A DNA stretch of 64,000 nt from Marivita sp. GTDB taxonomy: Bacteria; Pseudomonadota; Alphaproteobacteria; Rhodobacterales; Rhodobacteraceae. The stretch lies in NCBI RefSeq assembly GCF_020055675.1, contig NZ_JAIPUS010000001.1:62001-126000 (forward strand), written 5' to 3'. Made by a program: the position numbers and the translations under genes. The notes under the pieces were generated by a model. That model saw nothing but the letters and a program-made list of their open reading frames with translations, was not told the DNA's origin and ran no database searches. This document shows, piece by piece, positions 52,375 to 62,331 of this stretch; the stretch's first letter is position 1; each line of letters opens with the position of its first letter.

Positions 52375-53445
52375 TCAGTCAGACTCTACCAAGGCGAGTT
52401 CGGGCCATTCGCCGATGACATTCAGGCCCTGAAGCGGTTGCTGATAGCCTTTGTGGCAGGTCTTGCACGCCGCTTTCGGCGCATCGGCAAAAACCGGACC
52501 AAGACGTTCGGGCGGATACAGGCCTTCGAGCGGAACCAGCCAATCGTTGTTGATTTCCTGAACCATCGAAATGCCAAGCATTTCTGTTGCCCATTGCGGT
52601 GTCACTTGGGCCGGATCATAAAATGCCCGGCTGTTGTGACAGAACACGCAGTTCACGCCCAGCGAGTTGGACACATAGTTCATCAGGCTGTAGGTCCGCT
52701 CGGCGTCTTGCCAGGTCTGGATCCCCTCGGACGGATATTCCGCAACATGGCTTTCAAGGTCATGCACCCCGATCTGGCCATAGTTCAGCAGATACTCTTC
52801 GAGAGCATCGGATGGCAGAGACGTGTACTGCGATTGCGTCGTGACGCGATTCTGCACCGCTGCCCAACCTTCGGCCGCTTCGTTGACCGGGCCAAGCCGG
52901 AACCAGATTTCGCTTGGCACAGGCTGGCCCCGGTGACAGGTGTAACAGGTCACCCCCACTTCGGCGTTGGACTGCACATGTCCGATCCAGTTTTCGTTCA
53001 CGCTCTGGGTCATGCCGACCATCGTGTAGGCGATCTGTGTCTGGTAGTTGTCCGGGTCTTCCATGAGATCCGGGATTCCCGTCCAGGCACGCATCGCAAC
53101 GACCAGCTCGGCATATTGCTCGTCAGAGATATCGCCGAGCCCAGGCGGCACGTTTTGCAGAGCTTCATCGCTGATGGATGCAATCGCGTCATCCGAGATC
53201 TGGGCGCGGGTCAGGTAGCCGGCAATGGTCGGGTCCGCCTCGCTCAGGTCGCTTTCGAACTCCGGCACCGACATGCCCGTTCCGCGTGGACCTGTCTGAA
53301 GGCTGTCGGTCGCGTAGGGCTGACCGACCACCACCACGAAGGCGGCTACTGTGACGGCCAGACCTGCGGCCCCGACGAGGATAGCCGGACCGTAGATGTT
53401 GGTCGGGTTATCCCTGTTCCATGTATTGAACCACTTGGGAAGCAT
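52375..53445 (-). CDS. pufC: Reaction-centre cytochrome c subunit PufC (three haem motifs)
   Basis: A 356-residue periplasmic cytochrome that re-reduces the special pair, anchored by one N-terminal TM (about 19-40) with no lipobox. Only three CxxCH motifs occur: 167-171, 266-270 and 327-331. In the usual tetrahaem protein another CxxCH precedes them after the VAM-x-x-W helix; here VVAMRAW (Met118) is kept, but residues 122-135 lack cysteine. Other axial residues survive: Met142/145, His156 and Met255. Triheme PufC is known in Rhodovulum sulfidophilum. Overlaps pufM by 1 nt. Confidence 0.95.
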   Translation of the reverse strand: MLPKWFNTWNRDNPTNIYGPAILVGAAGLAVTVAAFVVVVGQPYATDSLQTGPRGTGMSVPEFESDLSEADPTIAGYLTRAQISDDAIASISDEALQNVPPGLGDISDEQYAELVVAMRAWTGIPDLMEDPDNYQTQIAYTMVGMTQSVNENWIGHVQSNAEVGVTCYTCHRGQPVPSEIWFRLGPVNEAAEGWAAVQNRVTTQSQYTSLPSDALEEYLLNYGQIGVHDLESHVAEYPSEGIQTWQDAERTYSLMNYVSNSLGVNCVFCHNSRAFYDPAQVTPQWATEMLGISMVQEINNDWLVPLEGLYPPERLGPVFADAPKAACKTCHKGYQQPLQGLNVIGEWPELALVESD

Positions 53446-54434
53446 CAGTTCGACTCCTGTCCAATGAACTCTTGATAGGTCGTGCCGTAGGCCTCGTACC
53501 CATAAGAGCCGTCATACATCGGAGCGAAGTGATGCTCCTGTGCCCAGATGAACCAGTTGTCCACGACAGTGCCTGTCAGAAGAATGCCGATGCCACCTGT
53601 TATCGGGGTCAGAACCGCAAACCACCATGCCCAGCGGTGAATGCCTTCCATCGTGGCGTTGAAGCCCATGGTCCAGCGCCAGAAGAGAGCGGCCCGCTCG
53701 GTTGCCGTGCCACGGTCGACAATCTGTTCCAGTTCGCGGTCGCCGCCGTAGCGGGTGACGGCAAGAATGGTCGCGCCGTGCATCGCAAAAAGCAGGACCG
53801 AGCCATAAAGAAACACGATCGAAAGCGCGTGGAACGGATTGTAGTAGAGATTGCCATAGCGGATCGAGAACGCGGTGGTCCAGTCAAGATGCGGGAAGAT
53901 CCCGTAAGGCACCGCTTCCGACCAGGACCCCATGAGGATCGGACGGAACAAACCCAGCACGAGGAACAACCAGATGGCAGATCCAAACGCCCAGAAGACG
54001 TGTTTGCCCATCTTGTGTTCCATGGCGAGGATATATGTCCGCGCCCACCAGCTCATCACCGACACAAGAAGGAAAAAGCTGGCGATGATATACCAGCCGC
54101 CATCCTGCAGCGGCGGGATGGAGAGACCATATTCCGGGCTTGGCGGCTCAAGCGCGAGCCAAAACAGCTGCCGGATGAACTCCGGGATCGACCAGCCGAC
54201 CTGCGCCAGCATGTTGAACCCGATGATGTTGAGCGCCAGAATACCCGTCGCAAGCGACACCATCCCGGTCCAGCCCAGCCAAACCGGGCCAAGCTGCGCG
54301 TTGCCCATCCAACCGATCAGGGTTGAAAAACCCGGCTTGCCGATCCGTTCGCGGCCAGAGTTCTCGGTTTCAAGACCCCATTCCGGGGTGCCCTGCACCT
54401 GGACCTGTGTGAAAATGTTTTGATACTCAGCCAT
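53445..54434 (-). CDS. pufM: Photosynthetic reaction centre M subunit
   Basis: A 329-residue five-helix reaction-centre subunit. Start ATG 54434 ([15 protein letters not shown]). Conserved segments: [42 protein letters not shown] with the special-pair His ligand, and [18 protein letters not shown] with the iron ligand His. Two nt after the pufL stop. Confidence 0.98.
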   Translation of the reverse strand: MAEYQNIFTQVQVQGTPEWGLETENSGRERIGKPGFSTLIGWMGNAQLGPVWLGWTGMVSLATGILALNIIGFNMLAQVGWSIPEFIRQLFWLALEPPSPEYGLSIPPLQDGGWYIIASFFLLVSVMSWWARTYILAMEHKMGKHVFWAFGSAIWLFLVLGLFRPILMGSWSEAVPYGIFPHLDWTTAFSIRYGNLYYNPFHALSIVFLYGSVLLFAMHGATILAVTRYGGDRELEQIVDRGTATERAALFWRWTMGFNATMEGIHRWAWWFAVLTPITGGIGILLTGTVVDNWFIWAQEHHFAPMYDGSYGYEAYGTTYQEFIGQESN

Positions 54435-54436
54435 TG

Positions 54437-55276
54437 TTACATCCCCACATTGGCGCCCCAGATGGGCAGTTCGAGCCACCAGTTCCACCATTCAGGCCAG
54501 CCCTTGGTCCAGACCGGGCCGGAGATGATGATACAGATCGCAGACCAGAAACCGGCATTCAGCGCCAGCAGCAGACCCACGCGGTGAATGCCGAGCGTGC
54601 CAACCGAGTAACCGATGAAATCCCGAAAGAACGTGTCTTCGTGATCCGGCGTCTTCATTTCCTCTCCCTTTTCAGGGTTGGCTGCCGACAGGATCAGACC
54701 GCCATGCAACGCCAGGGCCAGCGTGGTGGTAAAGAAGAACGTCACAGCCAGCATATGCGCCGGGTTATAATGGAAGTGCAGATAGGCATAGCCCGTGTTC
54801 GACACCCAGTCGAGGTGACTGAAGATTCCGTATGGAAAGCCATGTCCCCACGCACCCATCAGGAGCGGGCGGAATATGACCAGCGTCACATAGGCGAAAA
54901 TCGCGACACCGAAGGCGAACGGGACATGATACCCGATGCCCAGCTTGCGGCAGATTTCCACTTCGCGCAGCGCCCAGCTGAGGAATGCGCCCGTGGCACA
55001 GATCGTGATGATCTGCCACAAACCCCCTTCCATCAGCGGTGCCATGCCCAGACCGTAACTCAGGTCGGGCGGCGCGATGTTTATGAGCCATGGATTGAAT
55101 GTGCCTTGGTCGGCCGCTCCCCATAGAATGAGGATCGTGCCGAGCAGAGCGAAAAAGGCGGTCGTGACCCCGAAGAAGCCTACGTAAAAAGGCCCAACCC
55201 AGAAGTCGAACAGATCGCCGCCGATCAGCGTCCCTCCGCGGACGCGATACTTTTTTTCGAAGCTGAGCAGCGCCAT
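54437..55276 (-). CDS. pufL: Photosynthetic reaction centre L subunit
   Basis: A 279-residue five-helix L subunit; [20 protein letters not shown] is the typical start and its ATG (55276) has a GGAG box 9 nt upstream. The upstream ATG 55303 is in frame but not family-like. [23 protein letters not shown] carries the bacteriochlorophyll and pheophytin-region residues. Together with M and the remote puhA product it forms the reaction centre. Confidence 0.98.
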   Translation of the reverse strand: MALLSFEKKYRVRGGTLIGGDLFDFWVGPFYVGFFGVTTAFFALLGTILILWGAADQGTFNPWLINIAPPDLSYGLGMAPLMEGGLWQIITICATGAFLSWALREVEICRKLGIGYHVPFAFGVAIFAYVTLVIFRPLLMGAWGHGFPYGIFSHLDWVSNTGYAYLHFHYNPAHMLAVTFFFTTTLALALHGGLILSAANPEKGEEMKTPDHEDTFFRDFIGYSVGTLGIHRVGLLLALNAGFWSAICIIISGPVWTKGWPEWWNWWLELPIWGANVGM

Positions 55277-55413
55277 CTTCTTGATCTCCGCGTTTGTCGG
55301 CATGTCCCATAAAGGGCGACGCCGTCATGTTTCGTTTGGTTTTGCCGCGGGCGGGACACGAAGACCCGCGCCGCCCGCAGCGATGTCATATGCTCATCCG
55401 AGCCGGGCGGCGG
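55277..55413 (-). other. pufA-pufL intercistronic region with stable hairpin
   Basis: GCGGGCGG (55347-55354) pairs perfectly with CCGCCCGC (55371-55378), and the loop contains a further GCGGG/CCCGC arm pair. In Rhodobacter a hairpin in this place protects pufBA mRNA and raises LH1 over reaction-centre subunits; the same role is inferred here. Confidence 0.6.
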
Positions 55414-55575
55414 TTAACCGCCACCGCCGGCTGCGGCTGCGGTTTCGAACCAGTTGATGCCGTTGGACAGCACCACCAGGTGAATCATTGCAGCCAGCAG
55501 GAAAAGGAAGACGCCCTGCGCGACAAACACGCGACGGGGATCAAAGATGAGCCAGATCTTGTAGAACTTTGCCAT
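55414..55575 (-). CDS. pufA: LH1 antenna alpha polypeptide PufA
   Basis: A 53-residue light-harvesting 1 alpha chain: [20 protein letters not shown], one TM helix with the bacteriochlorophyll His in MIHLVVLS, then [15 protein letters not shown]. Size and pattern are typical. It follows pufB by 15 nt. Confidence 0.97.
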   Translation of the reverse strand: MAKFYKIWLIFDPRRVFVAQGVFLFLLAAMIHLVVLSNGINWFETAAAAGGGG

Positions 55576-55590
55576 GATATTGATCCTTCC

Positions 55591-55740
55591 TTAGAACCAG
55601 GGGCGCCAGATGAAGGTTGCCAGGTGTGCAACCACTGCAACCGCCGAGAACAGCCAAAGGCCGCTCATGTAGACGGAATGCAGCTCCTGGGCCTGCTCGT
55701 CAGTAAGACCTGTGAATGACAGGTCGGTATTATCAGCCAT
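55591..55740 (-). CDS. pufB: LH1 antenna beta polypeptide PufB
   Basis: A 49-residue beta chain: [20 protein letters not shown], one TM helix with the His ligand in VVAHLATF, ending IWRPWF. GGAGG lies about 8 nt before ATG. Confidence 0.97.
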   Translation of the reverse strand: MADNTDLSFTGLTDEQAQELHSVYMSGLWLFSAVAVVAHLATFIWRPWF

Positions 55741-55859
55741 GAACTTTCCTCCGGAATGTTATGCTGACGCCGCATTCCCTGCGGCCGGGTCCATCGGGGC
55801 TTGTGCCCCTCAGGTCCTGTCCGCCCCGCCGGGCAGACAGTCTCGCTCTCCGTGCCCTT
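55741..55859 (-). promoter_or_regulatory. Structured leader between pufQ and pufB
   Basis: In the 119-nt gap, on the minus strand, GGGGC/GCCCC and CCGCA/TGCGG hairpins and a larger GTC-TGCCC/GGGGCG-GAC arm pair lie upstream of the CGGAGG site of pufB. They probably help set pufBA mRNA stability and translation. No PpsR box was found here. Confidence 0.4.
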
Positions 55860-56087
55860 TCAGGCCGAGAATATCAGGGGTGTGATCCGATCTGCCTCGC
55901 ACCACGCGCGGGCCAATGGGCCGGGCATGTTGAGCGTTTGCTTCTGGAAAATTTCCAGCATCCAGATCACGAGCGCGAACGGGATCGCCACGATGAAGAT
56001 TATGCTGAAATACACCAGAAACTCGGTTCCCCGTTTCGTGTGACCGTGCCTCGATGTGCGCGTGTCAGAAGAGGTGAAATCCGTCAT
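55860..56087 (-). CDS. pufQ: PufQ protein
   Basis: A 75-residue protein with one TM helix ([21 protein letters not shown]), matching Rhodobacter PufQ in size, helix and ending [15 protein letters not shown]. PufQ affects bacteriochlorophyll levels. The start overlaps the bchZ stop (ATGA), so the bchCXYZ-puf superoperon is continuous. Confidence 0.93.
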   Translation of the reverse strand: MTDFTSSDTRTSRHGHTKRGTEFLVYFSIIFIVAIPFALVIWMLEIFQKQTLNMPGPLARAWCEADRITPLIFSA

Positions 56088-57547
56088 GTGTTCGGTCCTC
56101 CTTGGGTTTTGACCAGAGCCTGAACGGTTTCTTTGACCACACGTTCAGCGCCTTGTTTCAATGCTGCCGCCTCTGCGGCATCGCGCAGGTTCTTGGCGGC
56201 AGAAATTCGGGTAAGTACGGGATGCTGGGCGACGATCCGGTCCAGCTCGGCCTGCGCATCGGCATCCCAAGGGAAGTCGCGGCGCAGCGGAGTCAACGTG
56301 GCATCCGCTTCGTCCATTTCGGTGCCCAGCGGCAGGATGTGGAACAGCGCATCGAACAGACCGTTGCACACCTCCTGCAACAGATATGTTGCCCCGGCGT
56401 ATCCCATCATGGGGGTCCCGGTATGGCGCCGGATCGCAGCACCGGGGAACGAAGCGGGTATGAATGTCGGCTGCGGGCCATGCCCGGCCTTCATCTCGGC
56501 CAGGTACATCTTTTCGTTGATCGATCCCATCAGGACAAGCGGTCGCTTGTTGTGCACGAAGGAGCGGACTTCTTCGTTGTTGGTCTTCGACCCGGCAACG
56601 CGCGCCACGGCAAAGGCGCATGGCAAGCCCAAATCACCTTCGAGATAGTTGCGGATGCCACGTGCATAGGTTTCGTTGGCGACGATCCCGAAAGACGCTG
56701 TTGCAAAGAAATCCTGCGTCACGGAGCGCCACAAATCCCAGACAGGCTTCAACGTCGAATGCTTTTCCTGTTCGATGAACGGTTCCGGGTCCAGGCCCAA
56801 AAGTTCGCCCAGTTTGCGCAGGAACTTGGTCGTCGATTCCATTCCGATCGGCGCTTGGAGGTATGGTTTGCCCAGCACTTCGCACAATCCGCGGCCAAAC
56901 TCGCGATACATGCAGATGTTCACATCCGCATTCACGAGGTTCCGCATCTCGGCAAGATGCGCACCGAGGGGCATGACCATGTTGACCTCGGCCCCCATGC
57001 CTTCGACCAGGCGTCGGATCTCGGCCAGGTCGGACGGCATGTTGAAGGTGCCATACATTGGCCCGAGGATGTTCACGCGCGGTTTGGAATCCTCCTCGCG
57101 CTTCTTCTCGGGTGGCATACGACCCTTGGTCATGCCGAACTCGGTGAAGATCCACGTCATCGCGCGATCCGCGCTTTCCCACTGATCTTCATCGATGGTG
57201 CGCGGCAGGAAACGCTGGATGTTGGTGCCCTGTGGCGTGACACCGCCACCGATCATCTCGGCGATCGACCCTGTCACGACAACCGCTGGCAGCGCGGGAT
57301 CGAGCACTTTCCACGCCCGTTCCATCGCCTCTTCGGTGCCCTTGCCCATCTCGTCCTCACCGAGGCCCGTTACCACGATAGGGAGTTCATGCGGCGGCAG
57401 CGCATCGGTGTAGTGCAGAACCGACGTGACCGGCAGGTTTTCGCAGCCGACAGGCCCATCGATAACAACTTGCAAGCCTTTCACGGCGGTAAAGGCATAC
57501 ACGGCGCCCCAATACCCGCCTGCGCGATCATGATCCTGGATCAGCAT
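56084..57547 (-). CDS. bchZ: Chlorophyllide reductase subunit BchZ
   Basis: A 487-residue NifK-like subunit of chlorophyllide a reductase. ATG 57547 ([14 protein letters not shown]) is used; the upstream frame overlaps bch[21 protein letters not shown] holds a cluster Cys, and [14 protein letters not shown] and [17 protein letters not shown] are conserved. Overlaps bchY by 1 nt. Confidence 0.97.
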   Translation of the reverse strand: MLIQDHDRAGGYWGAVYAFTAVKGLQVVIDGPVGCENLPVTSVLHYTDALPPHELPIVVTGLGEDEMGKGTEEAMERAWKVLDPALPAVVVTGSIAEMIGGGVTPQGTNIQRFLPRTIDEDQWESADRAMTWIFTEFGMTKGRMPPEKKREEDSKPRVNILGPMYGTFNMPSDLAEIRRLVEGMGAEVNMVMPLGAHLAEMRNLVNADVNICMYREFGRGLCEVLGKPYLQAPIGMESTTKFLRKLGELLGLDPEPFIEQEKHSTLKPVWDLWRSVTQDFFATASFGIVANETYARGIRNYLEGDLGLPCAFAVARVAGSKTNNEEVRSFVHNKRPLVLMGSINEKMYLAEMKAGHGPQPTFIPASFPGAAIRRHTGTPMMGYAGATYLLQEVCNGLFDALFHILPLGTEMDEADATLTPLRRDFPWDADAQAELDRIVAQHPVLTRISAAKNLRDAAEAAALKQGAERVVKETVQALVKTQGGPNT

Positions 57548-59106
57548 CAGATCATCTCCTGCGCTTTGGCGGCGCGCGCCTGCTTGTCGAGCTTTTTCTG
57601 ATGTTGCGCGCGGAAATCCGGACGCAGGTTTGGTGACCCTTCCCAAACACCCGCAGTATCCCCCTGCCCGACACCCTCGAAGAAGGCTTTCATGTCGTCC
57701 ATGCGCGACTTGCCGGCGATGGCGGCATTGACAACTTCGGCAAGGGACCCGGCCCCGGCTGGACCCATCAAGGGTCGCGCGGAAATCAGGTTGGTGTAAT
57801 ACAGTCCCGGAATCCCCATTTCCTTGGCCTTTTGCACAACAGGTGTCGTGCCAATGGCCAGGTCAGGATTGATCGCCGCCATCGCCGCGCAATCGTCTTC
57901 AAGCGAAGCACGATAGGTGACCTTGATTCCCTTGGATTCGAGCCACTCGCGATCCGGATCGGACCACGCAGTTTGCGGGCACGCCGTTCCGACATAGCGC
58001 AGATCCGCACCGCTTTCGACCAGCAGACGCGCGACCAGAAGCTCGGAGCCTTCATAGCCCGAAAGCGTGATCGTTCCATTGATCGGCGCGGCGGCCAAAG
58101 CCTCCTTGATGGAGGGCAGGAACGCGTTTTGCGCCGCAGCAATCTGATCTTTCGGGATATCAAAAGCCTCGCCAATATTGGCAAGCCACGCGGCGGTGCC
58201 ATCATGGCCAACGGGGGCAGAGCCAACAATTGGACGTCCCGCCGCTTCGAATTCACGGATTGCCGCCGTATAGAAGGGATGGATGGCCGCGACCACGCCG
58301 CAATCGAGCGCGGCATAAAGCTCGCGCCATTCACGGCAGGGCACCACGGGTCCGGCAGCCAGCCCCATCGGGGCCAGCATGGCGCCGATCGTCATTGGAT
58401 CGGCGGGGAACATCTCACCCAGAAGGGCGACAGACGGACGATCCGCCTTGCCGTTTTCAGGCGCTTGCACCGGACCGGCCTTGACCTCTTCGCGGGCATA
58501 ATTCAGCATCGCGCCAGCCAGAACATCCTTGGCCTCGGCATGGGTCGGAATCCCGAAACCCGGCACGTCGATACCGACGATCCGCACGCCATTGATTTCC
58601 TTTGGCAAGAGCCGCAACGGCACGCCGGAGGCGGTCGGCACACACAGATTGGTCACGACGATCGCATCGAACCGATCCGGATCGGCCATCTCGTGCACGC
58701 TGTCACGGATGTCTTCATAGAGCTTGCCCGTCACCAGCGATTCGGAATTGAACGGCACATAGCCGACAGACCGCCGCGCACCGTAAAAATGCGACACGAA
58801 TGTAAGCCCGTAAACGCAGCACGCAGAACCAGAGAGGATCGTCGCCGTGCGCTTCATCCGCAACCCGACGCGAAGTGACCCGAATGCGGGACACATGCTT
58901 TGTGGTTGGTCATGTGGGCCCGTGGGATAATCCTTTGCGAACTGGTCCAGCATTTCGGAATTGCCCGCCATGCGTGCGGCCTTTTCCATTTCGGACCCCG
59001 AATGGCACCCCAGCCCATCGGCAATCACAGGCGCGGCCGTGTCGTTGGGTTCACCCCGAACGACCTCGACCTCGGCTGTGTCATCATATGTGGTTTCCTT
59101 GGTCAT
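57547..59106 (-). CDS. bchY: Chlorophyllide reductase subunit BchY
   Basis: A 519-residue NifD-like partner of BchZ. Cluster cysteines are visible in [21 protein letters not shown] and [12 protein letters not shown]. The C-terminus is basic. Overlaps bchX by 4 nt. With BchX and BchZ it reduces the C7-C8 bond of the chlorin. Confidence 0.97.
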   Translation of the reverse strand: MTKETTYDDTAEVEVVRGEPNDTAAPVIADGLGCHSGSEMEKAARMAGNSEMLDQFAKDYPTGPHDQPQSMCPAFGSLRVGLRMKRTATILSGSACCVYGLTFVSHFYGARRSVGYVPFNSESLVTGKLYEDIRDSVHEMADPDRFDAIVVTNLCVPTASGVPLRLLPKEINGVRIVGIDVPGFGIPTHAEAKDVLAGAMLNYAREEVKAGPVQAPENGKADRPSVALLGEMFPADPMTIGAMLAPMGLAAGPVVPCREWRELYAALDCGVVAAIHPFYTAAIREFEAAGRPIVGSAPVGHDGTAAWLANIGEAFDIPKDQIAAAQNAFLPSIKEALAAAPINGTITLSGYEGSELLVARLLVESGADLRYVGTACPQTAWSDPDREWLESKGIKVTYRASLEDDCAAMAAINPDLAIGTTPVVQKAKEMGIPGLYYTNLISARPLMGPAGAGSLAEVVNAAIAGKSRMDDMKAFFEGVGQGDTAGVWEGSPNLRPDFRAQHQKKLDKQARAAKAQEMI

Positions 59107-60104
59107 ACTTCGTCGTAAACCACTTCGAGAGACTCTAGCGGCGCCGCGTTCTTGCCGCGCATGTCGATGTCTGTCGCGGGCTCCAGCACCACGTCGGCGC
59201 CGGTTTCCGATCCATCGAACAAGTCAAGCAATCCATCCTGGGTCAGGGGTGTCGGTCGCACCGGGGGCGCGACGGCGACATTCATGCCCAGCTCTGCAAA
59301 GAGCGACCCCCACTGAGAGGCATCGGTGCCGACGATCTGGTAATTCGCCGATTTCTTGCGCAGGTCGTCATCCTGCGGGATAGACGCGAGGATCGGGATA
59401 TCGACCGCCTTGGCAAAGGCCTGAGCCTCACCGGACTGGTCGTCCTTGTTCACCACAAGGCCGGCAACACCGACATTTCCGCCGAGCCTGCGGAAGTATT
59501 CGACCGCTGAACAGACATTGTTGGCGACATAAAGGCTTTGAAGATCGTTGGAGGCTACAAGGATCACCTTCTGCGCCATGTCGCGTGCGATCGGCAGACC
59601 GAAGCCGCCACAGACCACGTCGCCCAGGAAATCGAGTAGAACGTAATCGAAATCCCAATCATGGAAGCCCAGCTTTTCAAGCAGCTCGAAGCCGTGGATG
59701 ATACCCCGACCGCCACAGCCGCGGCCCACTTCAGGGCCGCCCAGTTCCATGGCAAACACGCCGCCCCGCTTGAAGCAGACGTCGCCGATCTTGACTTCTT
59801 CGCCGGCCAGTTTCTTCTTCGTCGAGGTTTCGATGATCGTCGGGCAAGCCTTGCCTCCGAACAGCAGGCTGGTCGTGTCGGATTTCGGGTCACACCCGAT
59901 CAACAAAACCCGTTTGCCCTGCTCGGCCATCATGTGGCTCAGGTTGGCCAGCGTAAAGGATTTGCCGATCCCGCCTTTGCCATAAATGGCGATGATCTGG
60001 GTTTTCTTGGTCGCCTCATCCGGGATGACATCGGCCAAATCCTCATTGGCCTCGTCCCGCAAACGCTTGTCGAAGTCTTTCAAATTTGGAACGTCGTCTT
60101 TCAC
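59103..60104 (-). CDS. bchX: Chlorophyllide reductase iron protein BchX
   Basis: A 333-residue NifH-like ATPase feeding electrons to BchYZ. P-loop [18 protein letters not shown] near residue 40; cluster cysteines in [13 protein letters not shown] and [14 protein letters not shown]. Overlaps bchC and bchY by 4 nt each. Confidence 0.97.
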   Translation of the reverse strand: MKDDVPNLKDFDKRLRDEANEDLADVIPDEATKKTQIIAIYGKGGIGKSFTLANLSHMMAEQGKRVLLIGCDPKSDTTSLLFGGKACPTIIETSTKKKLAGEEVKIGDVCFKRGGVFAMELGGPEVGRGCGGRGIIHGFELLEKLGFHDWDFDYVLLDFLGDVVCGGFGLPIARDMAQKVILVASNDLQSLYVANNVCSAVEYFRRLGGNVGVAGLVVNKDDQSGEAQAFAKAVDIPILASIPQDDDLRKKSANYQIVGTDASQWGSLFAELGMNVAVAPPVRPTPLTQDGLLDLFDGSETGADVVLEPATDIDMRGKNAAPLESLEVVYDEV

Positions 60105-61042
60105 GAAGCAGTCTCCCAGTTGAGGATCATTTTCAGGCAGCTCGAATCTTCGAACGCCCTGCGATAGGCATTCGGTGCGTCCGTAGCTGGCGCTTTATGC
60201 GTGATGAGCCCATCAAGGCTCAGCGCGCCGTTCTCGACGAGGGTCCGCGTGGCTGCCAGGTCGTCGCGCGCCCATTCGGCGGCGACGCGGAACCGCGCCT
60301 CTTTCATGAATGCAGGCGGGAAGGCGAATTGCAGCGGCTGGGTGTAAAACCCCGCCAAGACGATCTCGCCACCCCTCGCGATACGCCCCACAAGATCGTT
60401 CAGAAGGTCACCGTTGCCGCTGGCGTCATAGATCGACTGATAATCACGACGATCATCGCTGTCGGGATGCACCACCTCGTACCCGTCTGCGCCCGATGTC
60501 CGGTCCGGGTTGATTTCCCAAACCGTTGGCGCCGGTGCTCCGGCGGCGATTGTCAGGCGCGCCAAAAGGCGGCCCAGAACGCCATGCCCCACGATCAGAT
60601 CGGGAACGGTCTTGTCCAGGCCGGCCATCGCGTGCCGGGCCGTTGCCGCCAAGGCGAGCAATGCGCCTTGCGCGCCGAGCATCCGGTCGATCCGGGTCAC
60701 GCGATCCTGCGCAGTTACCAACCGGTGGGTCGCCCCCCCGAACAGGCCAAATACACCATCATAACAATTGGCACCGGGAACGAACACGTGATCCCCGGGC
60801 TTGTAGCTCGTGTTTGAGCCGGCCTCGACCACCTCTCCGGACGCCTCGTAGCCCGGTATCAGCGGATAGCCCATGCCGGGAAACGGCGGCATGTCGCCGG
60901 TCCAGAACAGCTTTTCGGTTCCGGTCGAAATTCCCGAATGGGTGATGTCGACAACCAAATCGTCCGCACCGGGATCGGAAAGCTGCACGGTCTCCAGGCC
61001 AAGGGTCTTCGGCGCGTTCAGCACGACGGCGTTCGTTTGCAT
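60101..61042 (-). CDS. bchC: Bacteriochlorophyllide a dehydrogenase BchC
   Basis: A 313-residue zinc-alcohol-dehydrogenase-like enzyme oxidising the 3-hydroxyethyl group to acetyl. [32 protein letters not shown] and [18 protein letters not shown] are family motifs. GGAGG precedes ATG. First gene of the bchCXYZ-puf superoperon with two PpsR boxes upstream. Confidence 0.96.
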   Translation of the reverse strand: MQTNAVVLNAPKTLGLETVQLSDPGADDLVVDITHSGISTGTEKLFWTGDMPPFPGMGYPLIPGYEASGEVVEAGSNTSYKPGDHVFVPGANCYDGVFGLFGGATHRLVTAQDRVTRIDRMLGAQGALLALAATARHAMAGLDKTVPDLIVGHGVLGRLLARLTIAAGAPAPTVWEINPDRTSGADGYEVVHPDSDDRRDYQSIYDASGNGDLLNDLVGRIARGGEIVLAGFYTQPLQFAFPPAFMKEARFRVAAEWARDDLAATRTLVENGALSLDGLITHKAPATDAPNAYRRAFEDSSCLKMILNWETAS

Positions 61043-61115
61043 CCTGACCTCCCATGGCTTGGTGACATCGCCCCCGGGAATCGAATCCCATGTGTCACGC
61101 TTTGGCTAATCTCAG

Positions 61116-61133
61116 TGTCAGTTTATTCTTACA
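61116..61133. promoter_or_regulatory. PpsR/CrtJ box, bchC promoter proximal
   Basis: TGTCAGTTTATTCTTACA, an exact TGT-N12-ACA box 74 bp upstream of bchC. Confidence 0.8.
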
Positions 61134-61141
61134 CATATATC

Positions 61142-61159
61142 TGTCAACTAAAATGGACA
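61142..61159. promoter_or_regulatory. PpsR/CrtJ box, bchC promoter distal
   Basis: TGTCAACTAAAATGGACA, an exact TGT-N12-ACA box 26 bp from the first. The pair matches the arrangement known for the Rhodobacter bchC promoter. Confidence 0.8.
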
Positions 61160-61187
61160 CATTGACGTGTAAACTTGCAAAGTCACG

Positions 61188-62330
61188 TCACTTTTTTGGT
61201 TTAACCGCTGTCAGAGCGGTCGTGACAAAGGGGCGCCGCGATGGAAAATCGGCAATCTTGACGAATCCGGCCGCCTGGCACAGGTCCTTGATGCGCGCAG
61301 GGCCGCGTACCGTGCCGGTTTTCATCGCGAGACAGTAGAAACTGAAATAGACATCGCCGGCGATTTCAGGCCGGTTTCCACCTGACATCGGCTCCGAGAT
61401 AACCAGCCGTCCTCCCTCGGGCAAAACGTCAAACACCTGCCGCAAAAGGTCAGTGACGGTGTTGTCCTCGTGATCATAGAGAACGCGGATCAGGGAAATC
61501 ATGTCCGCGCCATCGGGCAGGGGATCATCCCGAAACGACCCTGGCACAAAGTCCAGACGGTCACTGGCCTTGGAGACGCCCATTCTCTCTCGCGCCTGTG
61601 CTTGAACTGCTGGAAGATCGAACACCGTGGCGTGCAAGTCGGGGTGTTTCAGCGCCGCCGCTTCGGCAAAGACGCCATAGCCCCCTCCGACATCCAGAAG
61701 ATGCGTCGTATCGCGCAAGTTCACCGCCGAGAGCGTATCCGCGGCAACCATTTCTTGCGACCGCGCCATCAGGTCGGAATACCGGTTTGATGTTTCCACA
61801 TCCTCGGCCTGATCCGCACCAAACACGTAGGGCCAGAACGCCGCCAGCTCGGTATCGACCTCGTCCCGCAAAAGAGCGACCGGATCCGACAGGTCACGGT
61901 AAAACGCGGCGTGGTGGCGAATCATGTCCTCCAGCCCCGGTACTCCAATCAATGCAGCGCCCTTGCGGGCCAGGCTGTAGCGTCCCTTGCGGTCCAGCCT
62001 TGTCAGCTTCATCGCGGTTGCCGCCCTCAGCAATCGGTCCATTCGGTCAACGGACACATCGGACACAACCGCGAGGGTCTCCACGGTTTGCGGTCCCTCC
62101 ATCAGCCGGTGCAGAACCCGCAGCTCGACCAACGCAAAAAGAACCTGTGATTTGACAAAGCCCTGAACGATATCGAAAAGTTCGGCCCCGTCTTTGGCTG
62201 CCATTCTACGGGTCAGCGCAAATGCGGAGGCCCAACGCTGAAATCCGGGTCGGGCGATCAGGCGCATGAAACGCGTGCGTAGATTGAAAGACGGACGGGG
62301 CCGAACCGGCGTATCCGAGGCCAGGGCCAT
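61188..62330 (-). CDS. crtF: Demethylspheroidene O-methyltransferase CrtF
   Basis: A 380-residue SAM-dependent O-methyltransferase for the spheroidene carotenoid pathway. Motif I HLLDVGGGYGVFAEAAALKHPDL and a GSFRDDPLPDGADMISLIRVLYDHED stretch are typical; an N-terminal winged-helix dimerisation region (about 50-140) is present. It starts 2 nt after crtE ends; the bchC promoter boxes lie just beyond its 3' end. Confidence 0.95.
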   Translation of the reverse strand: MALASDTPVRPRPSFNLRTRFMRLIARPGFQRWASAFALTRRMAAKDGAELFDIVQGFVKSQVLFALVELRVLHRLMEGPQTVETLAVVSDVSVDRMDRLLRAATAMKLTRLDRKGRYSLARKGAALIGVPGLEDMIRHHAAFYRDLSDPVALLRDEVDTELAAFWPYVFGADQAEDVETSNRYSDLMARSQEMVAADTLSAVNLRDTTHLLDVGGGYGVFAEAAALKHPDLHATVFDLPAVQAQARERMGVSKASDRLDFVPGSFRDDPLPDGADMISLIRVLYDHEDNTVTDLLRQVFDVLPEGGRLVISEPMSGGNRPEIAGDVYFSFYCLAMKTGTVRGPARIKDLCQAAGFVKIADFPSRRPFVTTALTAVKPKK

Positions 62331-62331
62331 T

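Noticed and set aside
52375-55276. Search for pufX downstream of pufM
   Set aside because: pufC occupies that position, so no pufX gene is present here.
55400-56087. pucBA (LH2 antenna) candidates
   Set aside because: The small genes are clearly LH1 pufB and pufA by their motifs and position; no second antenna pair is seen in the window.
61050-61130. tRNA-like T-arm (GGGATTCGATTCCC) followed by a CCA on the minus strand between bchC and crtF
   Set aside because: The distance to any matching 5' acceptor is only about 60 nt, no D or anticodon arm is found, and the region holds two PpsR boxes.
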